DNA of 64,000 nt from Herbiconiux sp. Its GTDB lineage: Bacteria > Actinomycetota > Actinomycetes > Actinomycetales > Microbacteriaceae. The notes beneath the pieces were generated by a model that worked only from the letters and a program-made list of their open reading frames with translations, did no database searches and had not been told where the DNA came from. Made by a program: the position numbers and the translations under genes. Positions 47,630 through 56,713 of this stretch are shown here, in pieces. Position 1 is the first letter of the stretch. Each line of letters begins with the position of its first letter. The stretch spans positions 1 through 64,000 of the forward strand of contig NZ_JAHFUW010000005.1 of NCBI RefSeq assembly GCF_023264855.1, read 5' to 3'.

Positions 47630-48798
47630 ACCGGCGAGAGCCCGAGCTTCCGGCCGGCCAGGTCGCGGCCGCGCCGCGCCATCCGCTCGGCGACCTGCGC
47701 GATCGCGACGCTCGCCGGGTCGGTGGGATCTGCGATCACGACCGGCGCCCCGGTGTCGCCGCCCGAGCGCAGCGCGAGGCTGATCGGCACCGAGGCCAGC
47801 AGGGGCACGTCGGAGCCCTGACGGGCGCTCAGGCGGCCGGCCACGTCGAGGCCTCCGCCCGATCCGAAGATCTCGTGCAGGCTGCCGTCGGGCGCCACGA
47901 ACCCGGCCATGTTCTCGATCACTCCGTAGACGTGCTGCCCGGTCTGCATCGCCACGAGCCCGGAGCGCTCGGCCACGTCGGCCGCGGCGGCCTGCGGTGT
48001 GGTGAGCACCACGACCTCGGCGTTGGGCAGCAGCTGGCCGATCGAGATGGCGACGTCGCCCGTGCCGGGCGGCAGGTCCAGCAGCAGCACGTCGAGGTCG
48101 CCGAAGAACACGTCGGTGAGGAACTGGTTGATGGTGCGGTGCAGCATCGGCCCGCGCCAGGCCACGGCACCGCCGGTGGCGGACGCCTGCTCCGGATCGA
48201 TGAACATGCCGATCGAGATCACCTTCACGCCGTGCGCGACGGGGGGCAGGATCATCTCGCCGAGGCGCGTGGGGCGCACCGCGGTGCCGTTCTCGTCGGT
48301 GAGGCCCAGGATGCCGGGGATCGAGAAGCCGTGCACGTCGGCGTCGATCAGGCCCACCGAGAGGCCGCGGGCCGCCAGGGCGACGGCGAGGTTCGCGGTG
48401 AGCGTCGACTTGCCGACGCCGCCCTTGCCGCTCGTGATCGCGTACACGCGGGTGAGGGTGCCGGGGCCGAACGGCATGGTGCGCCGGCCGGGACCTCGGA
48501 GTCTGGTGGTGAGGGCGGTGCGCTCCTCGCGGCTCATCACCGAGACGTCGACCGTGACGGCGGTCACGCCCTGGACCCGGCCGGCGGCCTCGCGCACGTC
48601 ACGCTCGATGGTGGCCGCGGCGGGGCATCCGACGATCGTCAGCTTGAGATCGACCTGCGCGTGGCCTTCGGAGGACACCGCCACCTCGCCGACCATGTCG
48701 AGCTCGGTGATGGGACGGCGGATCTCGGGATCGATGACCGTGCCGAGTGCACCACGTACGGCCTCGGCCAGCATGCCGCCGCCCGGTGAGAGCGTCAT
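47626..48798 (-). CDS. Mrp/NBP35-type P-loop ATPase without the cysteine pair
   Basis: The 390-residue protein has an N-terminal MIP18/DUF59 domain (about residues 1-95) with VGCPAAATIERD, and a Mrp ATPase domain with the deviant Walker A SGKGGVGKST (K130) and the switch DLPPGTGDVAISIGQ. The family is linked to iron-sulphur cluster assembly. The CPxC cluster-bridging motif expected after GVIENMAGF is replaced by VAPDGS here, so classical cluster binding is not possible. The ATG at 48798 overlaps the end of the DUF1003 gene by 4 bases. Confidence 0.92.
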   Translation of the reverse strand: MTLSPGGGMLAEAVRGALGTVIDPEIRRPITELDMVGEVAVSSEGHAQVDLKLTIVGCPAAATIERDVREAAGRVQGVTAVTVDVSVMSREERTALTTRLRGPGRRTMPFGPGTLTRVYAITSGKGGVGKSTLTANLAVALAARGLSVGLIDADVHGFSIPGILGLTDENGTAVRPTRLGEMILPPVAHGVKVISIGMFIDPEQASATGGAVAWRGPMLHRTINQFLTDVFFGDLDVLLLDLPPGTGDVAISIGQLLPNAEVVVLTTPQAAAADVAERSGLVAMQTGQHVYGVIENMAGFVAPDGSLHEIFGSGGGLDVAGRLSARQGSDVPLLASVPISLALRSGGDTGAPVVIADPTDPASVAIAQVAERMARRGRDLAGRKLGLSPV

Positions 48799-49364
48799 CG
48801 CGGGGTCGGGCGGTCGCCCTTGGACGAGACCACCGGGATCGACGAGGTCGCCGTGCTCACGCGATCGCGATCGCGATCGAGCTCGTCGAGCAGTGACCGC
48901 AGTTCGGCCCGGATGAACTCCTTGCTCGCCATGTCTTGCAGCGCGAGCCGCAGCGCGACGACCTCGCGGGCGAGGTACTCGGTGTCGGCGAGGTTGCGCT
49001 CGGCCCGCTGCCGGTCTTGCTCGAACTGCACGCGGTCGCGGTCGTCCTGCCGGTTCTGCGCGAGCAGGATGAGCGGGGCGGCGTACGAGGCCTGCAGCGA
49101 CAGGATGAGCGTGAGTGCCGTGAAGCCGATGGCGGCCGAGTCGAACCGCAGCGACTCGGGGCCGTAGGTGTTGAAGGCGATCCACACTACGCAGAACAGG
49201 GTGAGCCCGATCAGGAAGAACGGTGTGCCCATCGCGCGCGCGATCGCCTCGGTGGCGCGGCCGAAGCGGTCGCGACCGGCGACCGGACGGCGCGGCAGAA
49301 CGCTCGTGCGTCGCCCCTTAGGGGACTCCAGGGTGCGCTGTGGTCGGCTGTCAGTGCGTGCCAT
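48795..49364 (-). CDS. DUF1003 membrane protein
   Basis: The 189-residue protein has a basic N-terminus, two membrane helices (FFLIGLTLFCVVWIAFNTYG and, after FRFDSAAIGF-like spacing, LTLILSLQASYAAPLILLAQ) and a charged coiled-coil C-terminus. This is the DUF1003 layout. It is translated in coupling with the upstream MgtE-N/CBS gene (14-base overlap) and the downstream Mrp gene (4-base overlap). The function is unknown, but its constant partner in actinobacteria is the MgtE-N/CBS protein. Confidence 0.88.
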   Translation of the reverse strand: MARTDSRPQRTLESPKGRRTSVLPRRPVAGRDRFGRATEAIARAMGTPFFLIGLTLFCVVWIAFNTYGPESLRFDSAAIGFTALTLILSLQASYAAPLILLAQNRQDDRDRVQFEQDRQRAERNLADTEYLAREVVALRLALQDMASKEFIRAELRSLLDELDRDRDRVSTATSSIPVVSSKGDRPTPR

Positions 49365-50691
49365 CGATCGTCCTCCTTCCGCGGGCTGTCAGTCGCGCCG
49401 CCGCAGCGGGCGTGCGCGTGGGCGTGCGATGCGGCGCCGGCGGGGGCGCGTCGTCATCGCTGTCGCTACTTCGCCAGTCATCCGGCAGGAGATAGTCGAG
49501 GACATCGTCAATGGTCACCACCCCGACCAGTCGGTGGTTGTCGTCGACGACCGGCACGGAGACCAGGTTGTAGCTGGCCAGGATGCGGGAGACCTCGGCC
49601 GCGCTCGCGTCGGCGGTGACCGGCTCGAGACCCTGGTCGAGCAGGGTGCCGAGACGCTCGTGCGGCGGGTAGCGCAGCATCCGCTGGAAGTGCACCATGC
49701 CAAGGAACCGGCCGGTGGGCGGCTCGTACGGGGGGAGCGTGACGCAGATGGCGGCGCCGAGAGCGGGTGCGAGCTCGTGCCGGCGGATGAGGGCCAGGCC
49801 CTCGGCCACCGTGGCGTCGGCGCTGACGATGATGGGCTCGGTGGTCATCAGGCCGCCGGCGGTGTCGGGGGCGTAGGCGAGCAGCATCCGCACGTCGTCG
49901 GCCTCTTCGGGCTGCATCAGCTCGAGCAGGTGCTCGCCGCGCTCTTCGGAGAGCTGGGCGATCAGGTCGGCCGCGTCGTCCGGCTGCATCTGGTCGAGAA
50001 CATCGGCGGCGCGGTCGTCGTCGAGCTGGGAGAGGATCTCGACCTGCTCGCTCTCGGGCATCTCTTCGAGCACGTCGGCGAGACGGTCGTCGGGCAGCTC
50101 CTCCGCCACCTCGAGCATGCGCGCCTGGGGGAGGTCGAGCAGGGTGTTGGCCAGGTCGGCGGGCTTGAGGTCGCTGTAGGTGGCGATCAACTGCTCGGCG
50201 GACTGCGCCTGGCCGGCCGAGGTCTTCTCGCGCACGTCGGCCCAGCTCGCGAACACCGTGGCGCCCTTGGCGAACGGGGAGGCGCTCGTTCGGGGGCGGC
50301 GCACGAAGAGCTGCGCCACGGCCCACTCGCCCGGGCCGAACTCCTCGATCGAGACGTCTTCGATCGTGGCCTGGCCTGAGCCGTCGGCGAACACGACCTC
50401 GCGGCCGAGCAGCTCGGCGATGACGCGCACCTCGCCGCCGCGCTGCTCGAAGCGGCGCACATTGATCAGGCCCGTAGTGATGATCTGACCGCTGGAGATG
50501 CTGGTGACGCGCCCGATCGACACGAACACACGGCGGCGGCCCGGGATCTCGACGATCAGGCCGACCACGCGCGGCGGATCGCTCTTGCGGTAGACCACCA
50601 GCACATCGCGCACCTTGCCCAGCCGGTCGCCGGCGGGGTCGAAGACGGTGCACCCCGCAAGACGGGCGACGAAGACTCGGGTGGCACTCAC
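49351..50691 (-). CDS. MgtE N-terminal/CBS domain protein without transport domain
   Basis: The 446-residue protein has an N-terminal PRC-barrel-like part (RVFVARLAGCTVFDPAGDRLG), the MgtE intracellular superhelix (ADLANTLLDLPQARMLEVAEEL, residues about 180-280) and two CBS domains (about 285-410). The ion-conducting helices of MgtE are absent, so it cannot transport magnesium itself and is probably a soluble regulator or sensor. The common label magnesium transporter would be misleading. The GTG at 50691 is the start. It is the first gene of the operon with DUF1003, Mrp and a lipoprotein. Confidence 0.88.
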   Translation of the reverse strand: MSATRVFVARLAGCTVFDPAGDRLGKVRDVLVVYRKSDPPRVVGLIVEIPGRRRVFVSIGRVTSISSGQIITTGLINVRRFEQRGGEVRVIAELLGREVVFADGSGQATIEDVSIEEFGPGEWAVAQLFVRRPRTSASPFAKGATVFASWADVREKTSAGQAQSAEQLIATYSDLKPADLANTLLDLPQARMLEVAEELPDDRLADVLEEMPESEQVEILSQLDDDRAADVLDQMQPDDAADLIAQLSEERGEHLLELMQPEEADDVRMLLAYAPDTAGGLMTTEPIIVSADATVAEGLALIRRHELAPALGAAICVTLPPYEPPTGRFLGMVHFQRMLRYPPHERLGTLLDQGLEPVTADASAAEVSRILASYNLVSVPVVDDNHRLVGVVTIDDVLDYLLPDDWRSSDSDDDAPPPAPHRTPTRTPAAAARLTARGRRTIDGTH

Positions 50692-50755
50692 GACTACTAA
50701 CTTAGACCGTCGGCCTGGGCAGACCCGTGGAGGCTCGCGTGGGACAATGGGGCAC

Positions 50756-51271
50756 GTGAGTGAACGAGCGAACGGTGCCCGCCGCGGATCCGCCCGCCTG
50801 CCCAGCATCCCGCGCGGTGAGACCGTGGCGATCTTCGACGGCTACCAGGAGGCTCAGGATGCCGTGGCCCGGCTGGCCAGGGCCGAATTCCCCGTGAAGG
50901 AGCTGTCGATCCTCGGCAGCGACCTGCGCTCGGTGGAACAGGTGACGGGCGTGATGAGCTACGGTCGAGCCGCCCTCGCGGGCGCGCTGTCGGGGCTGTG
51001 GGTGGGGCTGTTCTTCGGGCTCCTGTTCGTGCTGCTGTCGCCCAGCACGACGACACCGCTGTTCATCGGATCGGCCGCACTGATCGGCGCGGGGTTCGGG
51101 CTGTTCTTCAACATCGCGGTGTTCAGCGTCACGCGCCGTCGCCGTGGGTACACCTCGGTGATGCAGGTGGTGGCCACCACCTACACGATCGTGGTGTCGC
51201 CGGAGCTCGCGAACCGCGCGCGCAACCTGCTCGACGGCACGGAGCATCCGGCCGCCGGCCCCGGCGCCTGA
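50756..51271 (+). CDS. General stress protein-like membrane protein (YflT/17M type)
   Basis: The 171-residue protein starts with GTG at 50756 and has GETVAIFDGYQEAQDAVARLA, the opening of the general-stress-protein 17M-like domain. Two membrane helices follow (AGALSGLWVGLFFGLLFVLL and IGAGFGLFFNIAVFS). Conserved pieces EFPVKELSILGSDLRSVEQ and TTYTIVV are visible. The role is unknown; relatives are stress-induced. It is divergent from the MgtE-N/CBS gene, with 64 bases between the starts. Confidence 0.82.
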   Translation: MSERANGARRGSARLPSIPRGETVAIFDGYQEAQDAVARLARAEFPVKELSILGSDLRSVEQVTGVMSYGRAALAGALSGLWVGLFFGLLFVLLSPSTTTPLFIGSAALIGAGFGLFFNIAVFSVTRRRRGYTSVMQVVATTYTIVVSPELANRARNLLDGTEHPAAGPGA

Positions 51272-51316
51272 CGCTCCGGCCGACGACCAGCTCGACGCGC
51301 GGCGCCTGACGCCGCC

Positions 51317-52792
51317 TCAGCCGTTCAGGCGGGCGTACCAGGCCTCTACGTCGTCGGCGGTGCGCGGGATGCCGATCGAGAGGTTCTCGGCGCCGTCGGC
51401 CGTGACGAGGATGTCGTCCTCGATCCGCACGCCGATGCCGCGCATCTCCGCCGGCACCGTCAGGTCGTCGGGCTGGAAGTAGAGCCCGGGTTCGATCGTG
51501 AACACCATGCCCTCTTCGAGCACCCCGTCGAGGTAGAGCTCTCGCCGTGCCTTGGCGCAGTCGTGCACGTCGATGCCGAGGTGGTGGCTCGTGCCGTGCA
51601 CCATGTAGCGGCGGTGCTGCTGGTTGTCGGCCTCGAGCGCCTGCTCCGCCGTCACCGGCAGCAGGCCCCACTCGGCCGTGCGCTCGGCGATGACCTTCAT
51701 GGCCGTCTGGTGGATCTCCCGGAACCGGATGCCCGGCCGCACGATCGCGAAGGCGGCATCCGCGGCCTCGCGAACCGCCTCGTAGACCTTTCGCTGCACC
51801 GGCGTGAAGCGACCGTCGATCGGCAGGGTGCGGGTGATGTCGGCGGTGTAATAGCTGTCGAGTTCCACCCCCGCGTCGAGCAGGATCATCTCGCCGGGGT
51901 GCACCGGCCCGTCGTTACGGGTCCAGTGCAGGATGCAGGCGTGCGGTCCGCTCGCCGCGATCGTGTCGTAGCCCACCGTGTTGCCGTCCAGCCGGGCGCG
52001 GGTGTTGAAGACGCCCTCGACCAGCCGCTCACCGCGCTCGTGCTGCGAGCTGCGCGCGAAGTCGGCGATCACGTCGTCGAAGCCGCGGGCCGTGGCGTTC
52101 ACGGCCTCGCGCATCTGAGCGATCTCGTAGGCGTCTTTGATCAGCCGCATCTCGGATGCCACGCGGTGCAGCTCGTCGTCGGCCTCCGCACCGGCGCCGC
52201 CCGGGAGCTCGCCGTCCGCCTCGCGCAGCACGAGCGTGTTCTCGTCGAAGTCGACGCCCTCGAACTCCGCGATCGCACGGGTGGCGAGACCGAGGTCGCC
52301 GGCCACCTGGGCCAGGGAGGGCCGCGCGCCGATCCAGAACTCGCCGATCTCGGGGTTGGCGTAGAACTCGTCGGAATCGCGGCCGGCGCGCTCGCGGAAG
52401 TACAGGGTGGCGTCGTGGCCGTCTGTGCCCGCGTCGCCGGCCCCGCGGGGCTCGAGCACCAAGAAGGCACCGGGCTCGGAGTCGGAGCCCCAGGCGCTGA
52501 AGTAGGCGAAGGCGGAGTGCGCACGATAGGGGTAGTCGGTGTCGTTGGAGCGCTGCTTGGCGGCACCCGAGGGCAGCACGATCCGCTTGCCGGGGAAGGC
52601 GGCCGAGAGGCGGGCGCGGCGCTCGGCGGCGAAGGACGCCTGCTCACGGGCGGGCGGCACGGTGTCGGTGCGCTCGGCCCAGGCGCTGCCGATGTAGTCG
52701 CGGAACGCATCCGATCCCGGAGTCGTGGACCGGTTGCTCGTGGCGCGCGGTTCGGGGGCTTCGGTGACGGCGTGGTCGGTTGTCTCTGCCAT
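51317..52792 (-). CDS. pepP: Xaa-Pro aminopeptidase (aminopeptidase P)
   Basis: The 491-residue enzyme removes N-terminal residues before proline. The creatinase-type N-terminal domain is followed by the M24 pita-bread domain with metal ligands in ILLDAGVELDSYYTADITRT, the His in HGTSHHLGIDVHD, a Glu in GMVFTIEPGLY, and the final Glu in IGVRIEDDILVT. The ATG at 52792 is chosen; a GTG five codons upstream (52807) is in frame. It is a single gene facing away from the PHP gene. Confidence 0.93.
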   Translation of the reverse strand: MAETTDHAVTEAPEPRATSNRSTTPGSDAFRDYIGSAWAERTDTVPPAREQASFAAERRARLSAAFPGKRIVLPSGAAKQRSNDTDYPYRAHSAFAYFSAWGSDSEPGAFLVLEPRGAGDAGTDGHDATLYFRERAGRDSDEFYANPEIGEFWIGARPSLAQVAGDLGLATRAIAEFEGVDFDENTLVLREADGELPGGAGAEADDELHRVASEMRLIKDAYEIAQMREAVNATARGFDDVIADFARSSQHERGERLVEGVFNTRARLDGNTVGYDTIAASGPHACILHWTRNDGPVHPGEMILLDAGVELDSYYTADITRTLPIDGRFTPVQRKVYEAVREAADAAFAIVRPGIRFREIHQTAMKVIAERTAEWGLLPVTAEQALEADNQQHRRYMVHGTSHHLGIDVHDCAKARRELYLDGVLEEGMVFTIEPGLYFQPDDLTVPAEMRGIGVRIEDDILVTADGAENLSIGIPRTADDVEAWYARLNG

Positions 52793-52872
52793 GCCTCCAT
52801 TCTCCACCCTGCCGCTGACAGCAGGATGGGGCGGCGGACGGACGGCCCCGCGACGACGACTACGATTAGGAG

Positions 52873-53751
52873 ATGTCCTCCGATCGGCGCTTCCGCGGCC
52901 CGATCGACCTGCACACGCACAGCCGGGTCTCCGACGGCACAGAATCGCCGTCCGAGCTCGTGACGGCTGCGGCCGTGGCGGGCCTCGGAACGGTCGCTCT
53001 CACCGACCACGACTCGACCGCCGGCTGGGCCGAGGCCGGTGTCGCCGCCGTCGAGAACGGCATCACGCTCATCCCCGGGATGGAACTCAGCACGCGTGTG
53101 GGCTGGGCCAGCGTGCACCTGCTCGCCTACCTGTTCGATCCGGCGGATGCGGCGCTCCTCGCCGAGACCGAGCGCATCCGGGTGGCGCGTCTGCTCCGGG
53201 CCGAGGAGATGGTGGAGCGGATCGGCCACGACTACGCCCTCGACTGGGACGACGTGCTGGGCCAGACGAATCCGGGCGCCACGGTCGGCCGGCCGCACAT
53301 CGCCGACGCGCTGGTGGCCCGCGGGCACGCGCTCGACCGTAGCGCGGCGTTCGCCGGCATCCTGCACTGGAAGGCCGGCTACTACCAGCCGCACTACGCG
53401 CCCGACCCGCTGCTCGGGATCCAGCTCGTCGTCGCCGCCGGGGGAGTGCCCGTGATCGCGCATCCGGCGACCCGCAGCCGCACCGATGTGGAGCTGGAGA
53501 GCCGGATGGCGGCGTACGCCGACGCCGGGCTCTTCGGGCTCGAGATCGACCACCGCGAGAACACCGACGAGGGCAAGGAGCGTCTGCGACGCGTCGCGGA
53601 GCGGTACGGGCTGCGGCTCACCGGGTCGAGCGACTACCACGGCGCGGGCAAGCCGAACCGGCTGGGCGAGAACACCACCGCGCCCGAGGTGCTCGACGCG
53701 CTGATCGAGCGCGGGACGGGCTCTGCGCCCGTCTACCCTGCGGCGCGGTAG
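52873..53751 (+). CDS. PHP-domain phosphoesterase
   Basis: The 292-residue protein is a PHP metal-dependent phosphoesterase of the YciV/RNase AM or 3',5'-nucleoside-bisphosphate phosphatase type. The metal-binding motifs are DLHTHSRVSDGTES, LTDHDS, a later VIAHPATR and the C-terminal GSSDYHG. The exact substrate (nucleoside bisphosphate or short RNA) is not determined. The ATG at 52873 is six bases after a TACGAT box, suggesting leaderless transcription. It converges on the DEAD-box gene. Confidence 0.9.
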   Translation: MSSDRRFRGPIDLHTHSRVSDGTESPSELVTAAAVAGLGTVALTDHDSTAGWAEAGVAAVENGITLIPGMELSTRVGWASVHLLAYLFDPADAALLAETERIRVARLLRAEEMVERIGHDYALDWDDVLGQTNPGATVGRPHIADALVARGHALDRSAAFAGILHWKAGYYQPHYAPDPLLGIQLVVAAGGVPVIAHPATRSRTDVELESRMAAYADAGLFGLEIDHRENTDEGKERLRRVAERYGLRLTGSSDYHGAGKPNRLGENTTAPEVLDALIERGTGSAPVYPAAR

Positions 53752-53792
53752 CTCGCGAGCAGTGCACCGCCAGGCTCGTGGCGGTTCAGATA

Positions 53793-53848
53793 TGCAGAAA
53801 TATCGAAGACCGAGGCCATATACGGCCCCGGTCCTCGGTATTTCTGCA
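53793..53848. terminator. Bidirectional terminator hairpin (25-bp stem)
   Basis: The arms 53793-53817 and 53824-53848 pair over 25 bases with three transitions that become G-U or A-C pairs, around the loop ATATAC. It starts 42 bases after the PHP stop and ends 12 bases before the converging helicase stop. Confidence 0.7.
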
Positions 53849-53859
53849 GTTTCGAACGG

Positions 53860-55467
53860 CTACTCGGTGGGGCGCGGTGCGCGGCGGCGGGTGCGGCTGC
53901 GGCGGCGCGGGGCGCTGTTGCCGTCGTGGTGCTCCGAGCCGGCCCCGGTGGAGGTCGACTCGGTGGCGCCGGCCGTGGCGGCGGGTGCGGATGCGGCGGA
54001 ACCGGTGTCGCCGGCGGGGGCCGACGAGAAGATCTCGTTGAAGCTGCGCGGAGCATCCTCGGATCCTGACGCGCCACCCGAGCGGGAACGGCTGCGGCTG
54101 CGGGGCGGACGGCTGCCGCCGTCGCCGGAGGCAGCTGCGCTCTCCCGCGATCCGCCCGAGCGGCCGGAGCCACCGTCGCGGCCGCCACCGTCACGGCTGC
54201 CACCGTCACGGCCGCCGGAGCGCGGGCCGCCGCGGCCACCGCGGTCGCCCGACGATGACGGGCGCACCTCTTCGGAACGGGTGCTCGCCTTGAGGCGGCC
54301 GCGCGTGCCCTCGGGGATGTCGAGGTCGGTGAACAGGTGCGGCGACGAGGAGTAGGTCTCGGTGGGCTCGGGCTGGCCGAACTCGAGCGCGCGGTTGATC
54401 AGCGCCCACTTGTGCAGGTCGTCCCAGTCCACGAAGGTCACGGCGATGCCGGTCTTGCCCGCACGGCCCGTGCGGCCGGCGCGGTGCAGGTAGGTCTTGT
54501 CGTCATCCGGGATGGTGTGGTTGATCACGTGGGTGACGTCGTCGACGTCGATGCCGCGGGCCGCGACATCCGTGGCGATCAGGATGTCCTTCTTCCCGGC
54601 CTTGAAGGCGGCCATGGCGCGCTCGCGCTGCTCCTGGTTGAGGTCGCCGTGCACGGCGGCGGCGTTGAAGCCGCGGTCGTTGAGCTCTTCGACGAGCTTC
54701 GCGGCGGCCCGCTTGGTGCGGGTGAAGACCACGGTCTTGCCGCGGCCCTCGGCCTGCAGGATGCGGGCGATGACCTCGTCCTTGTCCATGTTGTGGGCAC
54801 GGTAGATGAGGTGCTTGATGTTGGCCTGCGTCAGACCCTCGTCGGGATCGGTGGCGCGGATGTGGATGGGCCGGTTCATGAAGCGGCGCGCGAGCGCGAC
54901 GATCGGGCCGGGCATCGTGGCCGAGAAGAGCATGGTGTGACGCTCGGGCGGGGTCTGCGCGAAGAGCTTCTCGATGTCGGCGAGGAAGCCGAGGTCGAGC
55001 ATCTTGTCGGCCTCGTCGAGCACCATCTCCTGCACCTTGCCGAGGTTCAGCAGTCGCTGACCGGCGAGGTCGAGGAGGCGGCCCGGGGTGCCGACGACGA
55101 TCTGCGCGCCGGCCTTGATCTGCTCGATCTGACCCTCGTAGGCCTTGCCGCCGTAGATCGACACGATCTTGGTGGGGCGGTTGCCCGCCGCGATCTCGAG
55201 GTCTTCGGTGACCTGCACGCAGAGCTCGCGGGTGGGCACGACGACCAGCGCCTTGACGCCCGGCTCGGGGTCGAGCCCCAGACGCTGGATCAGCGGGAGG
55301 CCGAATCCGAAGGTCTTGCCGGTACCGGTCTTGGCCTGACCGATGATGTCCTGCCCGTCGAGCGCGAGCGGGATGGTCTGCTCCTGGATCGGGAACGGCT
55401 CGAGGATGCCCTTGGCGGCAAGGGCGTCGACCATGTCTTGGTCGATGTTGAGATCTGAGAAAGTCAC
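53860..55467 (-). CDS. DEAD-box RNA helicase with RGG-like tail
   Basis: The 535-residue protein has the full set of DEAD-box motifs: Q motif PFPIQEQT, AKTGTGKT at 45-52, PTRELCVQV, GTPGRLLDLA, LDEADKML, FSATM, then TKRAAAKLVEEL, ATDVAARGIDVDDV and YLHRAGRTGRAGKTG. The C-terminal 140 residues are low-complexity Arg/Gly/Ser, like the RNA-binding tails of cold-shock or ribosome-assembly helicases (RhlE/CsdA-like). It begins with GTG at 55467. It probably helps to unwind rRNA or mRNA. Confidence 0.95.
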   Translation of the reverse strand: MTFSDLNIDQDMVDALAAKGILEPFPIQEQTIPLALDGQDIIGQAKTGTGKTFGFGLPLIQRLGLDPEPGVKALVVVPTRELCVQVTEDLEIAAGNRPTKIVSIYGGKAYEGQIEQIKAGAQIVVGTPGRLLDLAGQRLLNLGKVQEMVLDEADKMLDLGFLADIEKLFAQTPPERHTMLFSATMPGPIVALARRFMNRPIHIRATDPDEGLTQANIKHLIYRAHNMDKDEVIARILQAEGRGKTVVFTRTKRAAAKLVEELNDRGFNAAAVHGDLNQEQRERAMAAFKAGKKDILIATDVAARGIDVDDVTHVINHTIPDDDKTYLHRAGRTGRAGKTGIAVTFVDWDDLHKWALINRALEFGQPEPTETYSSSPHLFTDLDIPEGTRGRLKASTRSEEVRPSSSGDRGGRGGPRSGGRDGGSRDGGGRDGGSGRSGGSRESAAASGDGGSRPPRSRSRSRSGGASGSEDAPRSFNEIFSSAPAGDTGSAASAPAATAGATESTSTGAGSEHHDGNSAPRRRSRTRRRAPRPTE

Positions 55468-55668
55468 TTGGGATACCTGTCGTGAGTGCGAGGCCGCCGT
55501 GGTGAGAACGGTGCTGCGATGGCAGCGAAGCAATGACCGGCGATGGCGCCGGACGGCGGCGATTGCCCCGAGTTTCGTCAGGGCCCGGGTCGAGTTTAGT
55601 CGACGAGGGCTCACAAGGCGTCGCAGGCGCGTCGGGGCGGGCTCGGCGGCCCGGATAGGATTGGCGTC

Positions 55669-56385
55669 GTGTTCGGATTCCTCCGCCGCCCGAAGGTGCG
55701 CATCGACATCCCGCGGCTGCGGCCCCGGGAGAATGTCGCCAGCTACCCGAAAGTGAACCTCGCCGAGCTGACGCCCGAGGTGCTCCCGTATCTGGGTCAG
55801 GTCGCCTACGTGCAGCTGGCCCTGTTCGAAGAGGTGTCGGATGCGATCGCGGCGGCTCCCACGGTGGCCGCCAAGCAGGCGCTGGCCCCGGCCGCCCGGC
55901 AGGCGCTGGACAAGCACGAGCGACTGGTCGCCGAGATCCGCCGCCGGGTCGACACCCCGGCCGAGGTGATCGCGCCGTTCACGGCGGGCATCGACCGCTA
56001 CCGCCGCCTGGTCAAAGGCTCGGACTGGTACGAGCAGCTGGCGAGCGTCTACCTCACCGGTGGCATCCTGGACGACTTCTTCACACTGCTGGCCGCCGGC
56101 CTCCCGGGCGACGTGGGGCCGCGCTGCGCCGCCGTGCTCGACGCCGAGACCGGGCGGATCGCGATCGCCGACATCCTCAGCGAGGCCATCACGGCCGATC
56201 CGATGCTCGGATCGCGGCTCGCGCTCTGGGGCCGCCGCGTGGTGGGCGACACCCTGCTGGTGGCGCGATCCGCGATCCACCTCACGGGCAACCCCGAGTC
56301 GGACGAGCAGCGCATCGAGCCGGTGTTCACCGAGATGATCGCCTCGCACACCCGGCGGATGGACCGTCTCGGCCTCACCGCCTGA
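55669..56385 (+). CDS. MiaE-like ferritin-fold protein
   Basis: The 238-residue protein is of the ferritin-like type annotated in actinobacteria as a tRNA-(ms2io6A)-hydroxylase-like domain protein. Candidate metal ligands are a Glu in LALFEEVSD, the Glu/His in DKHERLVAEI, and the later Glu residues in DILSEAI and the EMIASHTRRMD region. Membership of the di-iron fold is likely, but the tRNA substrate is not proven. It starts with GTG at 55669, seven bases after a TAGGAT box. Confidence 0.78.
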   Translation: MFGFLRRPKVRIDIPRLRPRENVASYPKVNLAELTPEVLPYLGQVAYVQLALFEEVSDAIAAAPTVAAKQALAPAARQALDKHERLVAEIRRRVDTPAEVIAPFTAGIDRYRRLVKGSDWYEQLASVYLTGGILDDFFTLLAAGLPGDVGPRCAAVLDAETGRIAIADILSEAITADPMLGSRLALWGRRVVGDTLLVARSAIHLTGNPESDEQRIEPVFTEMIASHTRRMDRLGLTA

Positions 56386-56397
56386 GCGTCGGACCCT

Positions 56398-56703
56398 CTA
56401 TGCGACCGGGACCTTGCCCGAGAGCAGCTCGGTGAGGCGCTGGTCGTCGTGCGCCTTGCGGCTGCGGCCGATCAGGATGTCGGCGGCCACCACGGCGACC
56501 GCGGTGACGACGAGGGTGACCACCCAGATCCAGCCGCCGTCCCACGGCCAGCCGGCCCAGGTGAGGGCGAGCCAGAGCACCGCCGACACGGCGACGCCGA
56601 TCGCGGGGATCAAGACGACGCCGTGTCGATCGCGGTCGGGCAGCAGATACCGGGCGAGCAGGCCGAGGATCGCACCGCCGAGGGCGATGAAGAGCAGTTC
56701 CAT
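56398..56703 (-). CDS. Small three-helix membrane protein
   Basis: The 101-residue product has three predicted helices: MELLFIALGGAILGLLARYL, then a short basic loop, VVLIPAIGVAVSAVLWLALT, and WIWVVTLVVTAVAVVAADIL. A cytoplasmic tail follows. No function is known. It lies ten bases after DUF3107 in the same direction, so the two are probably co-expressed. Confidence 0.75.
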   Translation of the reverse strand: MELLFIALGGAILGLLARYLLPDRDRHGVVLIPAIGVAVSAVLWLALTWAGWPWDGGWIWVVTLVVTAVAVVAADILIGRSRKAHDDQRLTELLSGKVPVA

Positions 56704-56713
56704 GCTGGGGAGG

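Noticed and set aside
49351-50691. Magnesium transporter MgtE
   Set aside because: Only the N-terminal and CBS regulatory domains are present and there are no membrane helices, so transport is not supported.
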